NCBI GenBank assembly: GCA_008933995.1 | Contig: WARS01000016.1 | Location: forward strand, 16,310,886-16,374,885 | Length of the DNA: 64,000 nucleotides | Direction of reading: 5' to 3' | Origin: Datnioides undecimradiatus | Taxonomy: Eukaryota > Chordata > Actinopteri > Lobotiformes > Datnioididae | In this document: positions 1 to 16,179 of the stretch, one piece after another | Layout of the letters: each line of letters begins with the position of its first letter | How positions within the stretch are numbered: position 1 is the stretch's first letter | Program-made: the position numbers and the translations under genes | Notes under the pieces: model-generated | What the model was told of the DNA's origin: nothing | Databases searched by the model: none | Seen by the model: the letters and a program-made list of their open reading frames with translations, nothing else

Positions 1-1384
1 AGACTTGATAGATTCTGCTCCAGGTCTCTGTGAGCTACAGTGTCTTATTTATCCATGTGTTAAGGTCTGAGTCCCCGTTCTGTAGTTTGCCTCCATTTAA
101 CTATATTCTTCACAGACTTTTACAGATGTTGTCTTCAATGAGGGTCTTCATTTGCCAGAGAAATTCAGTATTTTGCTATATTAAAGGCCATGAGAACTGG
201 GCGTTTTGGGATCAATGAATCAGCTGCTCTCACTGGAAATCTGCAATTATTCAAACAGAAAATAAATATGTTCAACATCTGATGTGGAGCAGATGCAGAG
301 AGTTATACTTCAATAAAGCATGACTAGAACTTCACCCCAAACTTTAACCAAAATAACTTAAATAAACAACATCCGACTGAACTGAAAAAATTGTGTTGTT
401 AATGGCTGTGGGAAATCACTGTAGACACAAGGAAACCCTGGGCTTCTGTTGTTTATGGTGAACACCAATGTGTGTTCTTCTTTTTCCTTTAGCCACATCA
501 TCATCACTCTGCCTCAAATAAAACAAAACGAAAGCTTTAAGTGTTTCTGAGTGCGGGGGAACATGCAGTCAATGTCGAATCACTGTGAGTGTAAATTTGA
601 CATGAGGACTGAAAATTCAACAAGTTTCATAAAGAACTGTTTAATGATATAAGCTCATCTTATGATGAAAGAAAACCATGTAAATAACTTCACCAGTTAC
701 CAAAATGAAAACATTTTTATTAATTTATTCTAATTAAATAATTTTATTCTAATATTCTCATTTAATGTTTTTGGTTTTGAGGACACAACTTTTCAACAAC
801 TTCCCTATAAAACCTTCAAACTATAAGGCCTGAAAGTTATGCAAATTACCATATATGACTCGTCAACAATAGTTTCAGTTTGTTTGTTGTTTGTTTTTTA
901 ATGCTTTGTATGGGACAAGTATGACAGATGTCTCCGCTGGTGTTCAGTAGATTTTAAAATATTAAGAAGAGAAATTATTCTTATTATCACACAAACAGAA
1001 TATGTTGTACAACAAAAAATTAAAACATTTTACCACGTATTAAACACTGTGGCAAAACAATCGATTAATATAATGAATTGATTAAGAGAGGAAATGTCAT
1101 GATAAAGAAATTTTAAAGTAATATATATTTAACATACCAAATCTGAATATTATCAGATACCCAGAGTGTCTCACAGGCTTTTAAACACACAAACATGCCC
1201 CCACATCAGCACGCCTGGTTTCACACAGTTTTCCTCCCATTCACTGCAGCCTAATTGATTCTCATTTTAATTATGTTGACCCAGACTCCGTCTCTCTTCT
1301 TCACTGACAACAAAACCAGTGCAGGCCAACAGTCTGCCTCTCACACTGTGAGGATGACACCTCCGTCTCCTCACAGAGGAAAGA

Positions 1385-1640
1385 GTGGAGGATCCACTTT
1401 GATGTCACTCCCCCGCAAAGGAAAGGTCAAAATAATAAATGTAGGCCCAATTGATGGGTTGGCAGGGGGGCGTGGGGGGTTTCGGTGCTGATTTTTGGAC
1501 GAGTGCTCCCCTAAAGGCATAATGAATTCATACAGTCAGCCACGGCCAGAGAGGGAAAACAGCATGGGTTCTCTTTCCATGAAAAGGTTGATCTAAATCT
1601 GCAGACGAGCTTGGCTCCTTCTTCCCACTCATTCTCCAAC
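1385..1640. promoter_or_regulatory. Candidate conserved non-coding block upstream of caly
   Basis: A stretch of mixed composition inside AT-rich surroundings, with clustered homeodomain-type cores: CAATTG at 1,448-1,453 and TAATGAATTCAT-like sequence near 1,521. No reading frame is preserved. The idea that it is an enhancer is inference from composition and motif density only. Confidence 0.25.
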
Positions 1641-2231
1641 ACATCACTCTCTGCTCTCAGTCTCTCTCTCTCTTAAGCATATGCTTTTTTCACACTCATA
1701 CATGTATGATTAAATACTCAAAGGTATCTCTGTCTTTTTCTTTGACACACACCTCTGCGTGTGCATCACTTCCTCCTCACCTTCACCGAGAAATGTGAAC
1801 CCGCATCACCATGGATCAAAAACCACTCAGTAAGCTGCTGCACCTAACTCTTCCTCACGGCAAGACGCCTTTGATTCAAGAGTCAATAACCCATTAATAG
1901 ACAAATGCTTTATTATGTCTTTGAAGAATGCTCAGCTCATCCATGTCACTGGATATCTGTCCAGAGGTTAAAGGCGACTGAGTTAAACCATGTCTGAAGG
2001 CCTTCTGGCCATCATTTCAGGTTTTTTCAGCCGAACATCTTAAATAATCCCTGCACAAAAATACTTAATACAGTGAAGCTGAATTACAGGTAAATGCATA
2101 TAAAATAATACACATACATCAGAATGTTTACACTGTATATAGGTCACCATTAGAATTTCTCTGGGTATGAATATTTCAACTATATTGTTTTCTGACCTTT
2201 CAGAATCATTGCCACTTTAATTAAGAAGTAA

Positions 2232-2400
2232 TACCTCAGTGCAGAAATACTCCATTACAAGTGAAAGTATTCAGTTCAGAATGCTTATTAGGGGAAAAAG
2301 CACAGGGGTATTGGCAGCAAAATGGACTTCAAGTATCAAAAGTTAAAACACTTGTTATGCAGTTGTGAATCATAATATTACTGATTTATGAATAAGTATG
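2232..2400 (-). repeat. Degenerate interspersed repeat (family R1)
   Basis: The opening (CCTCAGTGCAGAAATACTCC) and the following 'xAAGTATCAAAAGTTAAAA' section resemble, from memory, a short interspersed repeat very common in percomorph fish, whose other strand contains repeated AGTACTTTTACTT-type words. Related pieces lie at about 12,650-13,070 and 44,085-44,410. This copy is diverged and carries only one end. The family identity was not checked by search. Confidence 0.5.
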
Positions 2401-2483
2401 CTGAAATAAAATCCAGTAGTTTATATTAACGGATGGTCAAATCAATCATGTGTATTGTGTGTAAAGTATTTATCTGTAAAGTA

Positions 2484-2870
2484 GCATGGCAACACTTAAC
2501 TTTAAGTCCCCCTATTTAGCATGTATAAGCAGGATACAGACATACAATAACTAGTTTATAAGACACTGTAGTGTTATTGATAGTGGATTTAAGTGTTTAT
2601 TAATGCATTTATTTACAACTTTAACTTATCTTATGAGGCGGTTATATAAACAGAATATATAAACAGATGAATGATGAAATAGTTGTAATGTCCAACTCAT
2701 AATTGTTTACAGAGCCTGTGCATTAATTCACACTTTACGATGTCCTTATATCTGCTCACAACTGCATTATAGTGAGGTATAAACAATTTGTTAAATGTTT
2801 GTGTACTGATTATAAATGCTTAGTGGGAGCGTGACCACAATAATTACAACTGGTGAAGTAAATGTCCAGT
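2484..2870. repeat. Probable old interspersed repeat
   Basis: About 390 bp of AT-rich sequence with the look of a dispersed fish repeat (segments such as AACACTTAACTTTAAGTCC and AACAATTTGTTAAATGTTTG). There is no coding capacity and no clear terminal repeat. I recall similar sequence from other teleosts but cannot name the family. Confidence 0.3.
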
Positions 2871-3379
2871 AAACGACCAGCAGAGTATCTCACTTGGGAT
2901 CGTTTCCACCACTGAGGTCAGCATGATGCTGTCCTGCAGTGAGGAAAAATGTTTTGTCTGTCCGACATATTTTAAACCAAATATTGAGAAACCTAGAAGG
3001 TTCAAAGAGTTAACTCGCTTTGAGCTCTTTAAGTCACACAATAAAGAAAAAGTAATAATACAGCTACAGAATAAGTTGTTGTATGTGCCGAAGTGTTTGG
3101 TTTACCATAATGGTCAGTTTGCATAATAAGATGTAGTTTGCCCCTGTTTCTTTTTATGCTGCTTTGTTATGATCGGTCCTATGTTTCCATGTTTCAGATG
3201 CAGAGCGCGCTTGAATCCTTGCAGTCCTTTAAAAAAAACTGTGCGGTTTATAATTCACAACTCTTTGTTTCTTGTCAGAGCCGAAACTAGACCTCAAGGC
3301 CCTGTCTCACCGCATCGATGACAAACACTCAGATAAACCGAGATATGATTATTCTCCCCAGACAAAACGCAATTTCCTG

Positions 3380-3593
3380 ATCAGCCACGAGCCCCGCGAG
3401 CCGCGTTCAGATGCGCATTCACGCTGAGCTGCCAGTTTCCTCCGGAGGACGGAGCCGCTCCAGGCTGAATTACATGCGCAGTCCTGCCGTGAATCACACA
3501 TCACCACGGCAACCGGCGTTCACACCGAGTCCCCGTCAGCATCAGTGGGGTCCGATCCCATCCACAGGCGACCGGAGAGCACGGAAAACCACA
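3380..3593 (+). other. caly: Probable 5' non-coding first exon and CpG-rich promoter of caly
   Basis: A GC- and CpG-rich island in AT-rich DNA ending at a textbook donor (CA|GTAAGT, intron from 3,594). It lies 2.9 kb upstream of the exon with the conserved calcyon start, which itself begins at an acceptor, so a 5' exon is needed. An RFX X-box-like sequence (ATCACCACGGCAAC) lies at 3,500-3,513. The exon start is a guess. It contains an ATG at 3,411 that stays open to the donor (61 codons). Depending on the acceptor used in exon 2, that frame overlaps the calcyon start or runs in frame into it. Confidence 0.55.
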
Positions 3594-3721
3594 GTAAGTT
3601 TATTTTCTGTTTTCTACATCAATGCATCGCTTCATTTGTGTGTAAGACAGACGTGTTTGCAGGTAAAGAGCCGCTGCGGAATATACGTCTCTCTCTATGT
3701 GTGTGTCTGTGTGTGTATGTG

Positions 3722-3772
3722 TACATACATACATACATACATTCTATATCTATATATCTATATTTCTCTTAA
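3722..3772. repeat. Microsatellite (TACA)n followed by TATC-rich DNA
   Basis: Five ACAT units followed by TATATC/TATATA words, just inside the presumed first intron of caly. Confidence 0.85.
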
Positions 3773-5552
3773 TATTAAAGTGTTTCAATGTAGGTAATTC
3801 TCACATTCGCTTTAGGAGATCATCGGACAGGCATCACATCTGAATTCGGGTGTTGTATAGGATTGCATGTCTATGTGACACGCTGAATTGCGCTGTTTTG
3901 GGGTTTTTTGCGGTTCCTCCACATTACATAAAAGGCTACAATTAAATACTCATCTATTGATTGTCCATATAGCCTTAGGTTACATTCATTAAGTACGTAA
4001 CTCAGCAAAACAAGCCTTATTAGGTATGTAAATGTGGGAGATTTATGATCAGACAATTATGCAAAATGGGCTGCAGTAATACTTAGTTAAGATCTATAAT
4101 TAGGCACAAATTTGATTTTCTTTAATGTGTCTATATCTATGTGTTGTATCTCTGCTCTTTGATTCTGGTTATACTGCCTGTATATCTTGCTGCTGCTGTC
4201 TTCAATGCACCATGTTCGGATATGCATGACCGGTGAACCCTGAAGAACTTGAGAGGCTCAGGCATAAACAGCCCGCTCTTACCTATTCATAACACAGCAT
4301 GTCTTCACCTTTAGAAACCAGCCTCTTCCCTGCCCTGTTACACTTGATAATATATGCCAAATTGTGAAGATGAATTAACCCGTACAATCGTGTGAGCCTT
4401 CTGATATTTTTGTGGCTAAAATGTGAATTTCATACACGTCACTGGCAGTTCTGGTGGAGCTGCTGGATGTGTTTCCTGTCAGAGTGTGGGAACAGTGAGT
4501 GTTTGACAGCAACACCCGGCTCATTCGTTAATCACAGATGCAGGATGAATCATCGTACCCACACTTCTCTCCAACTGTGGGGTAGAAATATGGTGGTCAG
4601 CACAGATGACCACTTCAGCCACCCACTCACCAAGACACCACGGACTATGTTATGTATCCAAGATTCCTTTTTTCAGTGGACAAAAAGCTACTCTTTAACA
4701 GCCTAAAATATAAAGTGATTCATCATTACAAGACACCAATGAATCAATTACACAGTTTTAATTATTTTGTACTAATATTCTTGATTGCTTAGTTTGTAGG
4801 CTGTTTCGCATTTTAAAATTTAAAAAGTCTAGTGAGTGCATATTGTAGACAGAAAAGCCTGAAATACAAATTTAAAAAAAAATCAACAATATTACTACGT
4901 TGACACTCAATGAAAGCATATATTTCCCTCTTTAGTAAATCATGTATTTGTGGTAGATATGTCTTGGGGACTTTGTTAATGATCCTGTATCTCCTTATCA
5001 AGAACACATTTCCTGTGCATCAGGGATTTCTCCTGCAGCATAAATACTGTAGCTCTTTGCCTCCGGCTGTGTGTATCATCACTGTGAGTCACTGGCGTCA
5101 GCAGGGGCCCCTGGGGTCCTTGGCTGAGGGAAGGTGTTGTGTTGCGGTGTGTGAATGAGATAAGTGGATCCTCACCTCTTCCCTCTGAATTTAGATGATC
5201 ATTTGATCAAGAAGAGAAAATAGAATCATCGTCAGAGTGTAGAGATGTTCAGCGCCGTGTTGCTGGTGCATCAGATTTACACTTCGATTACAGACATTAG
5301 AGAAAATAGTTTGGGGGAAGAGATGGGGCTGATATGACCTGATATGAGATATATGAGATTAATCATAAACAGTAGTTATGGAACATGTTAACTTTAGACT
5401 ATTGGGTTGGATAAACAGCAAGAAAAACACTTCTTTCTTGCTTATACAGACAGAAATAGACTTATACAGACTACAAATACAGACTTATGATGTCCCCAAT
5501 TTAAGCCACTAAATCATTATTTCACTTGTCGTAACACGCTCAAATTATTTTT

Positions 5553-5966
5553 AGGAACAGTTTGACATTTTGGGAGATATGCGTGGGCCTTTAAGCCTTT
5601 CATTCTCATATCTGTATTGTATATTGTATAAAGTTACTGTGAATTAGCTTAGCTGAGCATAAAACCTTGAAAATGAGGGAAACAGCTAGCTGGGCTCTCT
5701 TCAAATGTGGCAAAATCCACCTACCAACATCTCTAAAGCTCATTAAGAATATCTCAGTCAAGTAATCCATACAAAACGAATGTGTAAAAACCACATGTTT
5801 TGGTTCTGCAGAGAGTTGTGTGCCGGACTTGATCTGAGCTCTGAGTAGTTGCCAGGCAACCGGTGGAGACTCCAGGAAGTCGCCGCTCTTAGCCAAGAAA
5901 TTATCTGACACATAACCTACTGTAAAACAACGAATTGTCGTTTTTACACTTCAGTTTTTACAAGGT
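5553..5966 (+). mobile_element. Palindromic MITE-like element (family R2), copy 1
   Basis: The left end reads AACAGTTTGACATTTTGGGA, followed by AGCATAAAACCTTG, AAACAGCTAGCTGG, AAATCCACCTACC and CTCTAAAGCTCATTAA blocks, then a centre with TTGCCAGGCAACC and ACTCCAGGAAGT. The centre is flanked by inverted GTGTGCCGGACT and TATCTGACACATAA. From memory this is a non-coding element very common in percomorph genomes, with long inverted arms that fold back around the GCCAGGC centre. The right outer arm is missing. It has no transposase frame and lies in caly intron 1. Confidence 0.7.
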
Positions 5967-6007
5967 TATGAATATATTCATAGATTATATTTATTGTGTT
6001 ATATTTT

Positions 6008-6270
6008 ATTTAACAAGCTTTCAAGACTGAGAGTCTACAGCCAAGCTAGCAACTCTGTGAGGTTGAGCTTAGATACAGTGCTTTGAGCTAAATGCTAACG
6101 TCGACATGCTCTCAATAACAATACCAACATGCTGTAACACGCAGCATGTCAAATTTTGACTCTGTCCACACAGTTTAGAGTGTTAGTGCTACTATTTGCT
6201 AATTATGAGTTCAGCTGAGGCTAATTGGAACATTATTAATTTTGCAGGCATTTCATATACCAATATGGAA
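6008..6270 (+). repeat. Interspersed repeat (family R3), copy 1
   Basis: It contains AGTCTACAGCCAAGCTAGC, TTGAGCTAAATGCTAAC, ACATGCT words, TTTGCTAATTATGA, CAGCTGAGGCTAAT and TTTTGCAGGCATTTCATA in order. This is the block order I remember for a dispersed teleost repeat rich in GCTAACATGCTAA words. Opposite-strand copies lie at about 30,315-30,560 and 32,430-32,530. It sits directly after the R2 element in caly intron 1. Confidence 0.65.
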
Positions 6271-6559
6271 TATTTCTGTCTGGACCAACAGACCAACACC
6301 ACCTTTCAAACTTATTTCTTGCCGTATCAAAAACATTAGTCCAGTCTGTTCTCTTTTGGTGTGGTTTGTATTACTTACTTGTCTTGTCCTGTTTTTTCTC
6401 ATCACTCTGTCATCTTCTCTGTGTTATTTCATGTCCTGGCAGGATTCTTGATTTGAGCTACAAGCAGTGCTGTCACATTTGGTTACAAAGCACACAGTCT
6501 GAGTCAGTCTGACCTGTGTTGTCTGTCCCTGCTCTCCAGATCTGTCCAGGCATTTTTAG

Positions 6560-10506
<3,947 letters not shown>

Positions 10507-10580
10507 AGGGGCTGACAGATATGACGGTGGTAAAGATGATGTGGAGGTGGTGTAGGTTATTTTGAGGCCACATGTGTGTA

Positions 10581-10628
<48 letters not shown>

Positions 10629-10778
10629 TTCAGGATTTTTTCCCCCCTTCCCTCGTACAGTCCATTGATTTATACTGGTGCTCCAAAACTTTAAAGGTGT
10701 TTGAATACCTACTGAAAATTCAAATCAGCAACTTCATTCCAGTAAAATTTTGTTCATATTCAACACAGACAAGTACCC

Positions 10779-10832
<54 letters not shown>

Positions 10833-12414
10833 GGAGTTGTTGAGGTTAGAGGCAGGAATGTTATTAAAGTGTTGCAGAATGTGCCTGACTTTTACAGTGT
10901 TACTGAGTCATGACTGAACTCTGCCATCTGCACATGTGTGCATGTAACCACTGTACTCTGTAAAGGCTGCTATAATATGTGAGCACAAATGTACTGTATG
11001 CCTGTTTGCCATCATATGAACTGTGTGTGTGTGCGTGCGTTTGCATACATTTGTTTGCTTGTCTGAGAAAGTTGGAGGTGACAGAAGAGAAGCAAGGCAA
11101 GAGCTCGGTGTGAGAAGTGAAGATAACAAGTTTTTAATGAGATTTACTGTGAGTTTCTCCTCATCACTCCGTCTCATTATCTCACCGTCTACTCATTTAC
11201 TTTTAGAGGAAAACTGAGTGAAATCATCAGTGAATCCGCTCACAGTTTCAGCATTAAGACAAGGACCTATAATTGACCATTTTAAATGTGGCTGAAATAA
11301 GTTGAGTCCACATCTTGTTATCTCGAGACTGTTAATTGGAGATGTACGTCTTCAGTTAAAGCCTCAGGAAATTGTGTGTGTGTGTGTGTGTGTGTGTTGT
11401 TTTTTTAAGTCAAGTGTTGCACTTGTGCTCCAAATGATCTGAGTTACACAACAACAAGCATGCTAGCTGTTTTAAAAACACATTCACACAGTGGCTTTGG
11501 AAAGTGTTAAAAATGAAAAACTACCTGAAAATGTGTTTTTTTCCTCAGTTCCATTGTGTTTTAATGTTGTGCAGAATTAATAGCTGAAAAAGCAAATTTA
11601 ATCTATTAATTTAAGTAAACAAGTCTGATAACTTTGTGAAGCTGCTGTGCAACTCTTCATTTGAAGACTCTTGTAAGGTTACATTATAGTTAGAGCCACT
11701 TAATGGAAATATGGATAAAAGCTGAGAGCCTTTAATGTGTTACTATTTAAAAATATGTAAATTTGAATAACTCTGAATATTAATGTAGGTAGCTAATTGT
11801 AAAAACTGTGCTCTATTTGAGTTTTTTGCTAAATGTTGTTTTTGATTAATGTTGCTGTAACGCGCCTGTAAATGAACATGTACAGTATAACCACATGATA
11901 AACTCATCATAATCCTCACATGAATGTATGAAGTAGCTGCTCTAATCATGCAGTAGATGTAATTAATTTGTATAATGTAATGTGTAAAAGCTTCTATTGT
12001 CTTCAATTTATTTATTTAATTAACAAAGTATTTATGTGTATATTATTTGTTGTCTTTTTAATTGAAGAGTTATGTTTGCAAATCTTGCTTTGTTGAGCAT
12101 GAAGAGCTCGATTCATTGTACATTATTCAAGGAAAAAAAATTATGTGAAATCAGAAATTACCCACAATTCTCTGACAAATCCTGCAATTTGTCCTAATTA
12201 TCTGCCATGGTTCGTTTTGATCTGCTGTTTCTTTTTGTATTTCTTTGTATTTATAGAGACACTTCAAATGGCAGATATCTTATGTTGGAGCGATGCTCTT
12301 CATGTGAGAAAGGACAAACGTGAGATCACAGCACAGCCTGTTCCTTGGAGTTCAGGTGCCAAACATTTACATCAGACCCATCTGCTCTGATGTCACTGAC
12401 TGAACAGAAATAAA
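10507..12414 (+). other. caly: Probable 3' UTR and flank of caly
   Basis: Follows the stop codon at 10,504-10,506 and contains no gene. It holds three TG microsatellites (10,573-10,620; 10,782-10,829; 11,373-11,397). Possible polyadenylation signals are ATTAAA at 10,863-10,868 and AATAAA at 12,409-12,414. The sequence alone does not show which is used. Confidence 0.45.
10573..10829. repeat. Two (TG)n microsatellites in the caly 3' region
   Basis: TG tracts at 10,573-10,620 and 10,782-10,829, each about 48 bp, separated by 160 bp of unique DNA. Confidence 0.95.
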
Positions 12415-12649
12415 TGACTCAAGCGCTGAGTTCCCTCATTCGCAACTGCTGATTTGGATTCATTGCCTCTAATGACCTGAATTAATGATTTGCCAACATT
12501 GATGAAATATCGATGGTTGGATTAAACAGAAAACATTCATTAGGAAACAGGCGGACTGACATCTGTATGTCAGTAAACTCATCAGACGTCAAACAGTAAC
12601 AAATAATGTTTGTGATACACTGCTCACGTACTGTTTTATTAGTACATTA

Positions 12650-13070
12650 TTTACTGTGTACTATTTTTTTCTAATTTTTGAATTTCAGAAACACTTTCAG
12701 ATTTTACTATTACAAGTCCAGAGTTCACATTTGATTGGAGTAAAAGCACATAAAGTCTTCTTAAACTTTAAAAAAAATAATGGTGTGTAATGATCTGTGT
12801 TTTTGATGATCAGTTTTGTGTGAACATTTAGAATCTGTATTTTACTTTACTAAATATGGCAAATACAGGTAGTGGAGTAAAAGCAATATTTGAAAAGTTG
12901 TTAAAATGTAAAATAGTTTGTTATTGCACACAACTACCTTTTAATAATATTTAGTACTTGAGTTGATGTGATTTACAATATAAGTAAGCCTCAACCAGCT
13001 GTAGTAATAAATGCTGTTTACACATTAATGCATCAATAACAATCACAATCAAATACTGTAACATAGCAGC
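12650..13070. repeat. Rearranged pieces of interspersed repeat family R1
   Basis: GGTAGTGGAGTAAAAGCAAT and TTTAGTACTTGAGT near 12,866-12,963 match the outer part of the family in one orientation. CAACCAGCTGTAGTAATAA and TTTACACATTAATGCATCAA near 12,993-13,036 match its middle in the other. The copy is therefore composite or internally inverted, and strongly diverged. Confidence 0.45.
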
Positions 13071-13791
13071 AGCACCGAACAATAAGGTACAGGTGATGGT
13101 GAGATGTTCACAAGCAACAAATGAGAAAGACATGTTACTTAAAAACCATGAGATCTTATCTTCTGCTTAGCTTCTTAAACTAATAGCTCTCATTAATCAC
13201 TAACGACCCGAATAAGTTATTTTTCTCTGGCCTGTCTCAGCATGTGTGTTTCAGCATACGTTAGGTGATCCTCCATAACTTAATAATTATCTTGTCATTA
13301 CATACCGTCTATCTGCTGCCTTGAGTAAAATTAAGTGCCATCCTGTAAAACTGACAGGTAGCTTTGCTTATAGTTTCTTGAAAACAAAACAGAGACAGCA
13401 GGTTTCATCATCACTAGGTTTCTGCTTTGCCCCGAAGTTGCTCTCTAGTTGTGCATCAGTTGGGGGCTGTGAGATGTTGGAAAGAAAAACATAACACAGC
13501 AGTTTAAGTGAAATATTTGCTATTCAGTCTGGTTAAAAAAAAAAAAAAGTAATCCAAAATAACCAGCAGAAGGAAAATGTACAGCGTCTTTTCCACTCTG
13601 TTGCTCAGAGATGATCAGTATGCATAGAATTCAAAATATGATTCCTTCTTCCTCAAACTTTAGTTTAGCAATTCAAAGCCAAGCCACATCCTCTCACTCT
13701 GCGCTGGGTTCACTGCTGTGAGCCTGTCTGCATCTCATTTACACTCACATATTTTCACACCATCGCTCTAAACCCAGGGATGTGTGGCTTG

Positions 13792-13793
<2 letters not shown>

Positions 13794-13845
<52 letters not shown>

Positions 13846-14052
13846 GTGTAAGTGTGATGCCCTGTCAGAGGTGTGTGTATGTGACTATGAAATCATTAAC
13901 CTACAGTTACAAGTGTGTTTGCTAGAGGTTTTTGTGTCATTGTCTTTGTGTTCCATGCGTGCATCTTTGTGCTTCTGTGTTGGTAAGTGTGTGTTTTTAT
14001 GCCTTGATGTGTGTGCGTGTGTGTGTGTGTGTGTGTGTGCGTGTGTGTGTGA
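13794..14052. repeat. TG-rich microsatellite region
   Basis: Pure (TG)n at 13,794-13,843 and a slightly interrupted tract at 14,009-14,052, with TG-enriched DNA between. A 100-codon open frame across it is a by-product of the repeat. Confidence 0.9.
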
Positions 14053-14902
14053 GCCCATGCTTAGCTTGTTAATTAAATCTACATTACGCCCTGTTTAGCC
14101 TTTAGGGTTTTTTTGCTCCCCACAGTTACTGGGTGACATACTTTAGATGCTGTTGGCCCAGGGCATGGAACTAAATAAAGTGCTAAAAAATATTTATTAG
14201 GGCATTTACAGATCCCATGCTTGGTCAAGACTTGGCATGTTGTGCCAAAAAGGCTTAGATTCTGGGCCGGGGGAAAATCACGTAAAATCAGGCAAGTAGT
14301 CATGTAAAGGCCGCCAAGCCCCATTTTCCTGCTTTATAGCATCAACAGATCTGAACAGTAAAATAGCAGGTCGGCTTTTTAATTTGTCCTGACCGCTGAG
14401 AGTCCACCCTTCCCCTGGGTCCCCCCGAAGACCGTGAGGGAGGGCCGTGCCAAGAGTCATTTAGCCGTTAACACCAGAATCAAACTCCTCTGAGGCCTAG
14501 TGTCACTCAAATGTTGCAGAAAAGGAAGGGAGGAAGCGTTGTTGTGATGTACTGTACGTACTGTCTTCCTGCTTTTCTTCTTCCTGTGTATCTCGATCGG
14601 ACAGGAGTTGTTATGATGCAGCTCCCTCTGTAGCTACGTCAGCATTTTAACAAAATGCAATAAAAAGATGGGGAGAAGAAGGAGACGAAAACAAAGAGAG
14701 CACATTTGTCAAACTTTTACAGGTGAGATCTTGGACTGGTTTGAGAGTAAAATTCCTTGACTTTTAGTCATGCACACTACTTTAAAGCAAATTATCTAGC
14801 GTTGACTCTTTTAATTCGCTTTTTATAGTGGAGGATCAGATGAAAGGATTGGTACTTCTCACACTTCGTCTCCTCGTTCTGGAGCCATGCATAAGGTAAG
14901 CT

Positions 14903-15243
14903 TTGGTTAGCGTTAAGACTGGCAGAAAGCGAGCATGGCCACCGTTTTGCTGGTTTACCGAAGGGGGGAGGAGAAAAAGTTATATACTGGACTATTTCTT
15001 AGCTGTGAGCCATTGCCAGGCAACCAGCAGATACTCCATGAAGTCATTTCATTTTTTGCATAAACCACCATTAAATGTGTTATTTTTCCATGTGGCATGT
15101 GTGCAGCTTGAATAAACAAGATATTAAGTGTTAATTATCAAGCTTTTGAGGTGCTGATGAAGAGGTGAGTTTGGTCACCTTCACACAAAGCCAGGCTAGC
15201 TGTTTCTGTGTGTTTCTAGTGTTTGTGCTAAGCTAACATAACC
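14903..15243. mobile_element. Palindromic MITE-like element (family R2), copy 2, truncated
   Basis: Shares with the copy at 5,553 the centre TTGCCAGGCAACC and CTCCATGAAGTCATT. Here the centre is followed by the reversed arm: AAGTGTTAATTATCAAGCTT, TTGAGGTGCTG, AGCCAGGCTAGCTGTTTC and GTGCTAAGCTAACATAACC. The left arm is reduced to a short TAGCGTTAAGACTGG piece. Having the forward arm in one copy and the reverse arm in the other supports a full-length palindromic parent. Confidence 0.6.
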
Positions 15244-15857
15244 TGATTCTAACATGCTATTGTGGTTCTTTTTGTAGTTTTATCACTTTGGTATTCATCA
15301 GGGGTTCAAAAACAAGAATAAAGTTAATTCTGACTTTGTTTACAAGCATTTCCCTGCATCGTTTACTTCTGCATTTTCCGTACTAAGCTCTCTTTATTAT
15401 GTTTTCTTTGATGTACCTTTGCTACTTTTTGTTTTCATTTATGGATGTCCATTTCCAGTTATTCCTTATTTATGTATTTGAAGTCTTCCTTCACAGAAAG
15501 CGATAAAAGTCAGACAAGCCAAAGAAGCAAGACATAGGAAAACAAATCAAACAAGATGATACATTCATAATTCTTCACAATGAGAATAACATTCTGAAAA
15601 ACTTGAATTTGACGGAAACATAAATTGCAGAGTAAAATGGCAGGATTGTTTTAAAGGACTGTCTTGTCTCTGATTGGCTGTACTATGAACATATGATTAT
15701 TTATGTGATCACATGAGAGCTGCTCTTAAATATTACTCCCACACTTGATGTATATCGTTAAGTGTGTCTTATTCTTATCCCTCAGCAAGGAACCTTTGTT
15801 ACTCTCGAGTTCGCTCTTTAGAGCATGTTTAAGTCTAATTCTTATACATTTGATAAA

Positions 15858-16060
15858 TAGGAAGAGAGAAAAAGAGGAAGAGAAAAGGAGACAGCAGAGA
15901 TATGGAAGGAGGAGCAGAAGAAAAGATGAACAAGAAAGAAAGAGCAGATGAGAGGCGGCCAGGCCTGGGAAGGGAAGGTGGGGGGTGAGAGTTTGGGCAG
16001 AAGAAGAGGAGGTGGAGGAGGCCAAGAGGCATGGAGATGGTGGAGGAGGAGGAGGGTGAA
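15858..16060. repeat. Purine-rich tract
   Basis: About 200 bp with nearly all purines on the plus strand (GAA, GGA and AGG words, ending in GGAGGAGGAGGAGGG). This strand asymmetry produces long pyrimidine-coded open frames on the minus strand that are not genes. Confidence 0.8.
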
Positions 16061-16179
16061 TCCAGGCTGACCCCTGTGTCTGTGTGTGTTGTTGTGTGTC
16101 TCAGTGGGTTTCCTCTGCCCTGGCGCCAGCTGGAAATGCCTCCACTAAGCAGAGGCAGTACACACATCATCCTCCATTC

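Larger units (their letters stand above)
1..3380. other. Non-coding region upstream of caly
   Basis: I see no gene here. The open frames are short, lie in AT-rich DNA and have no matching splice sites. The stretch holds a candidate conserved block at about 1,385-1,640 and two degenerate interspersed repeats at about 2,232-2,400 and 2,484-2,870, each listed separately. The remainder is AT-rich sequence without recognisable structure. Confidence 0.6.
12420..16170. other. Non-coding stretch downstream of caly
   Basis: No gene seen. It contains pieces of repeat family R1 (about 12,650-13,070), TG microsatellites (13,794-13,843 and 14,009-14,052), a second R2 element (about 14,903-15,243) and a 200-bp purine-rich tract (15,858-16,060). 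Confidence 0.6.

Noticed and set aside
13796..14098. 100-codon Cys/Val-rich frame
   Set aside because: Encoded by TG repeats; not a cysteine-rich peptide gene.
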